Source: an uncultured Collinsella sp. | Lineage (GTDB): Bacteria > Actinomycetota > Coriobacteriia > Coriobacteriales > Coriobacteriaceae | Assembly (NCBI GenBank): GCA_900549085.1 | Contig: URMO01000088.1 | Location: 1-7,535 of the forward strand | Direction of reading: 5' to 3' | Length of the DNA: 7,535 nucleotides | Shown: piece after piece, positions 1 through 5,495 of the stretch | Numbering within the stretch: position 1 is the stretch's first letter | Layout of the letters: each line of letters begins with the position of its first letter | Program-made: the position numbers and the translations under genes | Notes under the pieces: generated by a model | What the model was told of the DNA's origin: nothing | Databases searched by the model: none | The model's input: the letters and a program-made list of their open reading frames with translations, nothing else

Positions 1-113
1 GCGCGTGGAACGATATGTGTGGGCGGCCTGCGCCACGGCTATACGCACGCACTAGCAGTCATATCGGTTACCCTACTAAAAGCAGCGAAGGGGAACTCGA
101 AAACAAGTAATCA
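1..113 (+). other. Window-edge segment, possible 3' end of an unidentified gene
   Basis: All three plus-strand frames are open from the window edge for a while: one stops at 52-54 (TAG), one at 108-110 (TAA) and one at 127-129 (TGA, inside the following hairpin). The frame ending at 54 has the highest third-position GC, as expected for a real gene here, and would end in ...VERYVWAACATAIRTH. The fragment is too short to recognise a family, and none of the frames is proven coding. If a gene does end here it converges on dut, and the two palindromes that follow would form the region between the two 3' ends. Confidence 0.25.
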
Positions 114-164
114 AAGTAATCCGATCTGACAAAGGAGCCGTCTCTTTGTCAGATCGGATTACTT
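114..164. repeat. Perfect 21-bp inverted repeat (hairpin)
   Basis: Arms 114-134 and 144-164 are perfectly complementary over 21 bp around a 9-base loop. The outer end of the left arm is preceded by a second copy of AAGTAATC (105-112, then 114-121), so the right arm end (GATTACTTG, 157-165) could pair with either copy. Neither side has the run of T expected of an intrinsic terminator. A dispersed palindromic repeat, the end of a small mobile element, or a structure separating convergent transcripts are all possible; the symmetry itself is certain. Confidence 0.85.
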
Positions 165-238
165 GTTAGACACAGCTTCTAGATACAGCATTCGGCTTCA
201 GATGGGAAGCCATAACCGATTGCGAGCATGTAAACGTA
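165..238. other. Spacer between the two palindromes
   Basis: No gene is recognised. The only structure seen is a short hairpin, GGCTTC (194-199) with GAAGCC (206-211) around a six-base loop, not followed by a T-run. The open frame that crosses this spacer and both palindromes has no ribosome-binding site and no recognisable protein sequence. Confidence 0.5.
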
Positions 239-342
239 GCTCGCCCCTAGGTGGCCCCTATATATCGTCCCGCGCGCAGTTTCGCAGCGCAGCGAGAATG
301 TTTGAGCACGGGATGATATATAGGGGCCACCTAGGGGCGAGC
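239..342. repeat. 104-bp palindrome with 34-bp arms
   Basis: Arms 239-272 and 309-342 pair over 34 positions with a single G-T mismatch (267/314). They begin GCTCGCCCCTAGG and contain a TATATAT stretch. The 36-base centre (273-308) holds a small TCGC/GCGA hairpin (282-285/292-295). The element starts 36 bases past the dut stop on the minus strand. It has no T-tract, so it is not a classical intrinsic terminator, but a transcript through it would fold into one very stable hairpin that could protect or end the dut mRNA. It looks like a dispersed intergenic palindromic element. No open frame of interest lies inside it. Confidence 0.85.
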
Positions 343-378
343 GGGCATTACGATGACCATTTTCAACGAAGAAATGGG

Positions 379-822
379 CTAAGCCACACCAGAAGAACCG
401 AAGCCGCCGGCTCCTCGGTCGGTTTTATCTAGTTCTTCTACTTCTACGAGATTGACTGTGGGGACTTCTTGGATGACGAGCTGCGCGATGCGATCGCCTT
501 TGTTGATATGGATATTGTTGGTAGGATCCAGGTTGATGAGGATGACCTTAAGCTCGCCTCGATAGTGGGCGTCGATGAGGCCGGGCGTGTTGACTATAGA
601 CAGGCCTTGCTTAATGGCTAGGCCGCTGCGGGGCTGGACAAAGCCGGCGTAGCCATCGGGCAGCGCAATGGCCAAGCCAGTGGAGACCAATCGGCGCTCA
701 AAGGGCTTGAGGGTGCAGTCTTCGTTGGCACGGAGGTCAAGGCCGGCATCCGTGGGATGAGCGTATTTAGGAAGCTCGACGGTGGGATCGAGACGTTTGA
801 TGTTAACGGTAATGTTGGACAT
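379..822 (-). CDS. dut: dUTP diphosphatase (dUTPase), trimeric type
   Basis: Hydrolyses dUTP to dUMP and pyrophosphate in the cytoplasm, keeping uracil out of DNA and supplying dUMP for thymidylate synthesis. The 147-residue length is normal for the homotrimeric family. All five motifs are present in order: HPTDAGLDLRA (22-32), QPRSGLA (63-69), the substrate loop NTPGLIDAHYRGE (78-90) with the catalytic Asp84 and Tyr87, INKGDRIAQLVI (106-117), and the C-terminal P-loop-like RGAGGFGSSG (136-145). The ATG at 822 lies 4 bases after the nrdR stop, and its AAGG Shine-Dalgarno lies in the last codons of nrdR, so translation is probably coupled. It is the last gene of the LysM-nrdR-dut cluster, and a 104-bp palindrome follows its stop. 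Confidence 0.96.
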   Translation of the reverse strand: MSNITVNIKRLDPTVELPKYAHPTDAGLDLRANEDCTLKPFERRLVSTGLAIALPDGYAGFVQPRSGLAIKQGLSIVNTPGLIDAHYRGELKVILINLDPTNNIHINKGDRIAQLVIQEVPTVNLVEVEELDKTDRGAGGFGSSGVA

Positions 823-826
823 GAAA

Positions 827-1270
827 TCACCTTAGCTTGTCGAGCTCTTGCAAAAACTCGTCGACGTCTTTGAAATCGCGATAGACCGAGGCAAAACGAA
901 TGTAGGCCACCTTGTCGATCTTGGCCAGGCGCTTAAGCACCATATCGCCCAGTTCGTGGGATGTAACAGCCGTCAGCGTACGGGAACGCAGCTCCACCTC
1001 GATATCATCGATGATCTCGTTGAGCTTTTTCGTATCGATATCGCGCTTAATCGTGGCACGCATCAGGCCGACCAGCAGCTTGTTACGATCGAACCGCTGC
1101 TTTGAACCATCGGATTTGATGACCTCGATGGGATCTTCGCAGCGTTCGAACGTCGTAAAACGATAATTGCACGAACAGCATTCGCGACGACGCTTGATCG
1201 TGTTGTTCGACTCCTGCATACGGGAATCGACAACACGGGTATGTGCCTTGCCGCATTTGGGACAGCGCAT
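827..1270 (-). CDS. nrdR: Transcriptional repressor NrdR
   Basis: NrdR senses ATP/dATP and represses ribonucleotide reductase operons by binding paired NrdR boxes. The 147-residue protein shows the full layout: an N-terminal zinc ribbon with Cys3, Cys6, Cys31 and Cys34 (MRCPKCG and CCSC), the basic KRRRE segment before the second pair, the usual YRFTTFER stretch (36-43), then an ATP-cone domain from about 49 to 131 (IEVIKSDGSKQRFDRNKL at its start, VAYIRFASVYRDF at its end). A strong AGGAGG sits 4 bases before the ATG. The gene follows the LysM gene with a 51-bp gap and precedes dut by 4 bp. The start codon is enclosed in an 11-bp inverted repeat, annotated separately. Position beside lexA and a LysM gene is the typical actinobacterial context. 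Confidence 0.96.
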   Translation of the reverse strand: MRCPKCGKAHTRVVDSRMQESNNTIKRRRECCSCNYRFTTFERCEDPIEVIKSDGSKQRFDRNKLLVGLMRATIKRDIDTKKLNEIIDDIEVELRSRTLTAVTSHELGDMVLKRLAKIDKVAYIRFASVYRDFKDVDEFLQELDKLR

Positions 1271-1307
1271 GGTACCTCCTCTTAAACGATAACAAGGGTA
1301 CCATGCG
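1266..1307 (-). promoter_or_regulatory. Inverted repeat enclosing the nrdR start codon
   Basis: CGCATGGTACC (1266-1276) and GGTACCATGCG (1297-1307) are perfect inverted copies, 11 bp each, around a 20-base loop. In the minus-strand mRNA the second arm includes the nrdR AUG and codon 2 and the end of the Shine-Dalgarno; the rest of the Shine-Dalgarno is in the loop. If folded, the hairpin would hide the start codon and limit translation. It could alternatively be a DNA operator. It does not resemble a NrdR box. Confidence 0.5.
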
Positions 1308-1321
1308 ACCGAGTGGAAATC

Positions 1322-1771
1322 TTACGAACGAGCCGGAACTTTCAGAACTGCACCAGCATCAAGAGAGCCGCGATCGAGGTGATTGACACTACGAATCATG
1401 TCGGAAGTCTCCTGCGTGGAAAGGCCATCGATGGGATGCTCCTGGGCAAGCGACCACAGGGAATCGCCGGACTGCACACGGACCGTCTCGTAGGTAACGT
1501 TGGCTACGGAATCGGCATATGCAGCGTGACGAGCAGAAAAAACTGACGTGGCGAGCACGAAGAACAGGGTGAACGCTACAGCAACAGCAACAATCGTCGA
1601 GGCCTTCAGGGCAACAGGAGCCGAAGCAACGGACGCACGCTGGCTGCGAACGGGCTTAGTGGCCACGGCCTGAAAATGAGAGCGTCCGCCCTTCACGACC
1701 GTAAAGGCAGGCGTGGCGGGCGCCTCGAGCTTAAGAGCGAGGTTTCCCTGGACCATATCCGCTGCGTTCAT
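1322..1771 (-). CDS. LysM-domain membrane protein, probable SOS-induced cell division suppressor (YneA/DivS/Rv2719c-like)
   Basis: A 149-residue single-pass membrane protein. Residues 1-56 are a basic cytoplasmic tail (Lys27, Arg30, Lys39, Arg42, Arg45, Lys56); 58-80 form one hydrophobic segment; about 94-146 are an extracellular LysM domain (YETVRVQSGDSLWSLAQ at its start, AGAVLKVP at its end) expected to bind peptidoglycan. A single N-terminal membrane segment plus one C-terminal LysM, next to and divergent from lexA, is the pattern of B. subtilis YneA, C. glutamicum DivS and M. tuberculosis Rv2719c, which delay septation after DNA damage. The ATG at 1771 has AGGAG six bases upstream (1778-1782). 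A promoter with a LexA box in its spacer lies upstream. Family and topology are visible; the division role is inferred from context, since sequence similarity among these suppressors is low. Confidence 0.88.
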   Translation of the reverse strand: MNAADMVQGNLALKLEAPATPAFTVVKGGRSHFQAVATKPVRSQRASVASAPVALKASTIVAVAVAFTLFFVLATSVFSARHAAYADSVANVTYETVRVQSGDSLWSLAQEHPIDGLSTQETSDMIRSVNHLDRGSLDAGAVLKVPARS

Positions 1772-1774
1772 TCT

Positions 1775-1803
1775 GTTCTCCTCTCGTTTGTTTTGACGAG
1801 AAC
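1775..1803 (-). promoter_or_regulatory. Possible leader hairpin covering the LysM-gene ribosome-binding site
   Basis: In the minus-strand leader, GTTCTC (1803-1798) can pair with GAGAAC (1780-1775), which overlaps the AGGAG ribosome-binding site. An alternative pairing of TCTCGT (1801-1796) with ACGAGA (1787-1782) would leave most of the site free. Both stems are only 6 bp, so the switch idea is weak. Confidence 0.25.
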
Positions 1804-1841
1804 TGTTTTATCAAGCCGCGGGGACAAAAAAGTCTAGCGCG

Positions 1842-1855
1842 GGAACGAGTGTTCG
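1842..1855. promoter_or_regulatory. LexA operator 1 (GGAACGAGTGTTCG)
   Basis: Matches the Gram-positive LexA (DinR/Cheo) box GAAC-N4-GTTC exactly in both half sites. It lies around the predicted transcription start of the divergent LysM gene, just downstream of that promoter's -10 element, so bound LexA should block initiation. Confidence 0.85.
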
Positions 1856-1861
1856 GTTATT

Positions 1862-1889
1862 ATTATCTTCGAACAGTTGTTCCTGTCAA
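1862..1889 (-). promoter_or_regulatory. Promoter of the LysM-nrdR-dut cluster
   Basis: On the minus strand a perfect -35 TTGACA (1889-1884) is followed after 16 bases by GATAAT (1867-1862), a five-of-six match to the -10 consensus. This is the best vegetative-type promoter seen in the window. The middle LexA box (1870-1883) exactly fills the spacer and the next box covers the probable start point, so the promoter should be strongly SOS-regulated. No equally clear promoter was found for lexA; TATTAT sequences at 1858-1866 lack a good -35. Confidence 0.7.
1870..1883. promoter_or_regulatory. LexA operator 2 (CGAACAGTTGTTCC)
   Basis: Exact GAAC-N4-GTTC LexA box. It begins 28 bp after operator 1 and sits between the -35 and -10 of the minus-strand promoter, so LexA binding and RNA polymerase binding should exclude each other. 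Confidence 0.9.
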
Positions 1890-1897
1890 GCAAAAAT

Positions 1898-1911
1898 AGA
1901 ACATTTGTTTG
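1898..1911. promoter_or_regulatory. LexA operator 3 (AGAACATTTGTTTG)
   Basis: Fits GAAC-N4-GTTY with one departure (GTTT instead of GTTC) in the second half. It begins exactly 28 bp after operator 2 and lies 24 bp before the lexA start codon, a good place for autorepression of lexA. Confidence 0.7.
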
Positions 1912-1934
1912 GTATGGGTAGAGAGGAATCCCTG

Positions 1935-2579
1935 ATGGCTCGCAAAATTACCAAGCGTCAGCAGCAAATTTACGACTTCATCAAGGAATATCAGCAGGAG
2001 AAGGGCTATCCGCCCAGTGTGCGCGAGATGGCTTCGGCTGTGGGCCTTTCCTCCCCTAGCACTGTACATGCGCATCTCTCCGCACTCGAAGCACGAGGCC
2101 TGCTCAAGCGTGACGCCACCAAGCCTCGCGCTCTCGAGCTCTTTGACGAGGACGGATCTTCCGTATCCATCTCAAAGTCCGATGAGCCCACGGCGCCCCG
2201 CGGCACGGTATCGCTGCCTCTCGTAGGCCGTGTCGCCGCAGGGATTCCCATCCTTGCCGAGCAGAATATCGAGGACACCTTTACCATCCCAACCGAGATC
2301 GCAACGGACCAGGGGTCCTTTATCCTCGAGGTCCACGGAAATTCGATGATTAACGTCGGTATCTATAACGGCGACTACATCATCGTTCGTGAGCAGAAGA
2401 GTGCCATGAATGGCGAGATTGTCGTAGCCATGATCGATGGTTCCGCAACAGTCAAAACGTTCTATAAGGAGCAGGGTCGCGTTCGCCTGCAGCCCGAAAA
2501 CGACACCATGGAGCCTATCTACGCGACAAATCCCACGATTCTGGGCAAGGTCGTCGGTTTGATGCGCCGGTTTTCGTAA
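1935..2579 (+). CDS. lexA: LexA repressor (SOS regulator, self-cleaving)
   Basis: LexA represses DNA-damage genes and cleaves itself when stimulated by RecA filaments. With the ATG at 1935 the protein has 214 residues. Residues 1-70 are the winged helix-turn-helix (TKRQQQIYDFI, then YPPSVREMASAVGLSSPSTV as recognition region); about 71-95 are the linker; the rest is the S24 latent protease with cleavage site Ala102-Gly103 (VGRVAAG), nucleophile Ser137 (GNSMI) and general-base Lys174 (ATVKTFY). An in-frame TTG at 1905 was rejected as start because it lies inside LexA operator 3 without a ribosome-binding site, whereas AGAGGA stands 7 bases before the ATG at 1935. The stop TAA shares one base with the ATG of the next gene. 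Three LexA boxes upstream imply autoregulation. Confidence 0.97.
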   Translation: MARKITKRQQQIYDFIKEYQQEKGYPPSVREMASAVGLSSPSTVHAHLSALEARGLLKRDATKPRALELFDEDGSSVSISKSDEPTAPRGTVSLPLVGRVAAGIPILAEQNIEDTFTIPTEIATDQGSFILEVHGNSMINVGIYNGDYIIVREQKSAMNGEIVVAMIDGSATVKTFYKEQGRVRLQPENDTMEPIYATNPTILGKVVGLMRRFS

Positions 2580-3283
2580 TGCAAAAACGCATCACGGTCT
2601 TTGATACCATTCGCGGGTTTACCATGCTGTCAATGGCGGGATTTCATACCTGCTACGACCTTGCCTACCTATATGGGTGGAAGATGCCCTGGTTTACCCA
2701 GACCATCTTCCAGGACATCTGGCGTGCCAGCATCAGTTGGGTATTTTTGTTTATTGCCGGCTGGATGTGCACCCTCTCGCGCAATAACATCAAGCGTGCC
2801 GCCAAATATGCTGCCGCCGCTTTGGTCGTATGGATCGCAACGACGCTTGTCTCAGTCGATGACTCGGTAAACTTCGGCATCATTTTCTGCATGGCGGCGT
2901 GCACTGCCATTGTTGCACTCGCGCGCCCGGTTCTCGTTAAAGTGCCGTCGGTATGGGCTATAGCAATTTGCCTCACACTTTTTGCACTTACCTGGAGCAT
3001 TCCTAAAGCGGTCTACCCTATCCCCTATCTAGCTTGGCTGGGTTTCCCAGGTCCAGACTTTGTCTCCGGTGATTACTATCCGCTCATACCATTCTTATTT
3101 ATGTATCTCACAGGCTTCTTTGCCGCCCGCACGGCAAAAATAGCAAACCATAAAGCACCAGCATGGGCCTATGCGAATCCCATCCCGGCGCTCGCGAGCC
3201 TCGGACGCCATGCGCTGCCGTTCTACCTGCTTCATCAACCGGTTATCTTGGGTGTACTGGAGCTGATTTATTCCGTTCGGTAA
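2579..3283 (+). CDS. DUF1624/HGSNAT-like membrane acyltransferase
   Basis: A 234-residue integral membrane protein of the heparan-alpha-glucosaminide N-acetyltransferase (DUF1624) type. The N-terminal signature is present: FDTIRGFTMLSMAGFHTCYDL at 8-28 with conserved Arg12, Gly13 and His23. It is followed by SWVFLFIAG (53-61), two further hydrophobic segments (about 98-117, 124-142), the PLIPFLFMYLTGFF segment (168-181), and the closing GRHALPFYLLHQP motif (209-221) shared with acyltransferase-3 proteins. At least six membrane segments are likely. The family moves acyl groups from cytoplasmic acyl-CoA to sugar-like acceptors; the acceptor here is unknown. Its ATG overlaps the lexA stop (TAATG) with only a weak ribosome-binding site, so it is probably translated by coupling and shares lexA's SOS control. 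Its last 16 bases overlap the hflX 3' end on the other strand. Confidence 0.85.
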   Translation: MQKRITVFDTIRGFTMLSMAGFHTCYDLAYLYGWKMPWFTQTIFQDIWRASISWVFLFIAGWMCTLSRNNIKRAAKYAAAALVVWIATTLVSVDDSVNFGIIFCMAACTAIVALARPVLVKVPSVWAIAICLTLFALTWSIPKAVYPIPYLAWLGFPGPDFVSGDYYPLIPFLFMYLTGFFAARTAKIANHKAPAWAYANPIPALASLGRHALPFYLLHQPVILGVLELIYSVR

Positions 3284-4557
3284 CGCTCAAGATGTGGTGC
3301 GATACGGGCCGGCAGCTTAGCCACAATACGAACGCCGCCCTCAAGATATTCCTCGTGCAGAAGGGTTCCCTGTTCGTGCACGAGCGTGATTAAAGCGCCC
3401 TCTAGAAACGGTATATGGGCTGAGAGCAACACGTCTGTAGCGGCCGCTTCACGAGCGATTCGGTCGACTAAGTCATCAAGACCCTCACCCGTCTGAGCCG
3501 AGAACAGCACCGCCTCGGGATAGCGCCGGCGAAAGCTCAAGCGGTCGACGCTATCGAGCAGGTCAATTTTATTGAACACAGTAAGCGTCAGGCGCTCACC
3601 GGCTCCAATCTCGTCAAGGACACGATCAACAGCCTCGAGCTGACGCTCGTAATCCTCATCGGAAGCATCCACAACTTTAAGAATCAAATCGGCGCCGAGC
3701 ACCTCGGAAAGCGTAGATTTAAACGCGTCGACCAGGCCATGGGGCAGCTTTTGAATAAAGCCGACGGTATCGGTGATCGTCATGCCGCGGCCACCGGGCA
3801 AACGGTACGAGCGCGTCGTAGGATCGAGCGTGGCAAACAGCTTATCCTGCGAAAGTACCGTGGATCCCGTCAAACGATTAAGCAACGTCGACTTGCCGGC
3901 ATTGGTGTAGCCAGCCAGCGCCACGCGAAACGCCGGCGATTCAATACGGCTTTTGGATTGCACATCGCGACGTTGTTCAACCTGTTTCAGTTCGCGTCGA
4001 AGCGCCGCGATCTTATTGCGAATCAGGCGACGGTCGACCTCGAGCTGGCTTTCGCCCTGGCCAAAACGCGATCCAATGCCGCCACGCGTCTGTTCCTTGG
4101 CAAGATGGCTCCACATACCTCGCAGACGAGGCAGCAGATACTGCAACTGTGCCAGCTGAACCTGTAAGCGGCCCTCACGCGTCTGGGCATGCAGGCCAAA
4201 GATATCCAAAATCAACGCCGTACGGTCAATAATCTTGACCGGTTCGCCCACGGCTTTCTCAAGATAGGACTGCTGTGAGGGCGTCAGGTCGTCGTCGAAG
4301 ATAACAACATCCGCATCCATACGATGCACCAAGCCGCACAGCTCCTCGACCTTGCCAGAACCGATAAACGATTTGGGATAGGGTTCGACCAGGCGCTGAG
4401 ACAAGCGTGCCACGCATTGGGCCCCAGCAGTGTGGGCTAGACGCTCGAGCTCGTCGAGCGAACGGTCGAGCGGCCAGGCGTTATCGCGCCACTCGACACC
4501 AACCAAGATGGCGCGCTCAGGTTCAGGCACCGTGGGGACCAAAGGGAAACGAGCCAT
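3268..4557 (-). CDS. hflX: Ribosome-associated GTPase HflX
   Basis: HflX binds the 50S subunit and splits stalled or hibernating 70S ribosomes, notably in stress. With the ATG at 4557 it has 429 residues. The N-terminal HflX domain carries GSGKVEEL (66-73) and the family-specific GGIGSRFGQGESQLEVDRR (159-177), followed by a helical linker. The GTPase domain has G1 GYTNAGKST (216-224), G2 with FATLDPTT (241-248), G3 DTVG (263-266), G4 NKID (329-332) and G5 SAQTGEG (353-359); a small C-terminal domain follows. An upstream in-frame TTG at 4575 was rejected: the ATG at 4557 overlaps the miaA stop as TAATG and has GAGG seven bases upstream. The gene ends tail to tail with the acyltransferase gene, overlapping it by 16 bp. 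Confidence 0.96.
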   Translation of the reverse strand: MARFPLVPTVPEPERAILVGVEWRDNAWPLDRSLDELERLAHTAGAQCVARLSQRLVEPYPKSFIGSGKVEELCGLVHRMDADVVIFDDDLTPSQQSYLEKAVGEPVKIIDRTALILDIFGLHAQTREGRLQVQLAQLQYLLPRLRGMWSHLAKEQTRGGIGSRFGQGESQLEVDRRLIRNKIAALRRELKQVEQRRDVQSKSRIESPAFRVALAGYTNAGKSTLLNRLTGSTVLSQDKLFATLDPTTRSYRLPGGRGMTITDTVGFIQKLPHGLVDAFKSTLSEVLGADLILKVVDASDEDYERQLEAVDRVLDEIGAGERLTLTVFNKIDLLDSVDRLSFRRRYPEAVLFSAQTGEGLDDLVDRIAREAAATDVLLSAHIPFLEGALITLVHEQGTLLHEEYLEGGVRIVAKLPARIAPHLERYRTE

Positions 4558-5495
4558 TAGGCAGCCTCGATGCAACGGTAAATATCATCAACGACCTCAT
4601 CGATCGTAAACTCATCCATATCGAACCACACGATGCGATCGTCACGCTTAAACCAGGAAAGCTGGCGCTTGGCATAGCGACGTGAACGCATCTTGATAAG
4701 CTCACGGGCCTCATCCATGGTAATAGCGCCACGCAAGGCATCAATAATCTCTTTGTAACCAATTGCCTGCATCGACGTGAGCGCATCGCCCAGGCCCTGG
4801 TCCATAAGGCCACGGACCTCATCAACCAGTCCCCGCTCAAACATAAGGTCGACACGCTGGTTAATGCGCTCATACAGCACTTCACGGCTACGCGTCAGAC
4901 CAAACCACAAGGCATGATAACGCTCACGCGGAACACTGAATTTCAACTTCTGCTGGGCATATGACACGCCGTCATCGTGCATCTCGAGCGCACGAATCAC
5001 ACGACGCACGTTATGGGGATGAATCACGGCAGCCGATTCCGGGTCGCGCTCGGCAAGCAGGGCATGCAGCGCCTCCTCGCCAATACGCTCGGCAAGTTCC
5101 TGATAGACCGCGCGGCGTTCGTCCTCGAGTTCTCCCGAAGGAAAATCCATTTCATCGAGAGCGGCCTTGAGATACAAGCCCGTACCGCCGCAAAAGACCG
5201 GAAGACGCTGCTCGCCAAGCAAACGCTCGACATGTGCTCGGGCGTCCGACTGGTAGAGCGCAGCAGAATACGCGACGCCGGGATCCACGATATCGATAAG
5301 GCGCAGAGGTGCCGAGCACTCCTCAGGCATCATTTTGGCCGTACCGATGTCCATGCCGCGATAGATTTGCATCGCGTCACACGACAACACTTCGGACGAA
5401 AGACGAGCGGCCAGGCGGTCGGCAACATCGCTTTTGCCGACCGCCGTCGGACCGACAATCGCTACAGCAGAAAGGCTTGCACCGGGAGAAACCAT
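4557..5495 (-). CDS. miaA: tRNA dimethylallyltransferase MiaA
   Basis: Transfers the dimethylallyl group of DMAPP to N6 of A37 in tRNAs reading UNN codons, giving i6A, the substrate of MiaB. With the ATG at 5495 it has 312 residues, normal for the family. Visible motifs are the P-loop GPTAVGKS (15-22), the catalytic-Asp segment SCDAMQIYRGMDIGTAK (38-54, Asp40), GGTGLYLKA (103-111), IGYKE (245-249) and RRYAKRQLSWF (272-282). A GTG 39 bases upstream would add 13 residues inside miaB and was rejected, because the ATG at 5495 overlaps the miaB stop (TAATG) and begins directly ahead of the expected N-terminal strand. No good ribosome-binding site is seen, so expression probably relies on coupling from miaB. 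hflX follows with the same one-base overlap. Confidence 0.96.
   Translation of the reverse strand: MVSPGASLSAVAIVGPTAVGKSDVADRLAARLSSEVLSCDAMQIYRGMDIGTAKMMPEECSAPLRLIDIVDPGVAYSAALYQSDARAHVERLLGEQRLPVFCGGTGLYLKAALDEMDFPSGELEDERRAVYQELAERIGEEALHALLAERDPESAAVIHPHNVRRVIRALEMHDDGVSYAQQKLKFSVPRERYHALWFGLTRSREVLYERINQRVDLMFERGLVDEVRGLMDQGLGDALTSMQAIGYKEIIDALRGAITMDEARELIKMRSRRYAKRQLSWFKRDDRIVWFDMDEFTIDEVVDDIYRCIEAA

Noticed and set aside
63..220. 8-bp inverted repeat ATCGGTTA (63-70) and TAACCGAT (213-220) flanking the first hairpin
   Set aside because: Eight bases over 150 bp is expected by chance often enough, and there is no target duplication or other transposon feature.
396..426. Plus-strand hairpin AACCGA/TCGGTT with inner AGCC/GGCT followed by TTTT, like a terminator
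   Set aside because: It lies inside the dut coding sequence for the conserved RGAGGFGSSG motif and the stem is interrupted by a six-base bulge. It might end a convergent transcript, but the evidence is too thin to annotate.
163..432. 89-codon plus-strand open frame across the second palindrome and the dut 3' end
   Set aside because: No ribosome-binding site, no family features, runs through both arms of the palindrome and antisense to conserved dUTPase motif 5.
1905..1934. Upstream TTG start for lexA adding ten residues
   Set aside because: It lies within a LexA operator, has no ribosome-binding site, and the extra residues are not part of the LexA fold.
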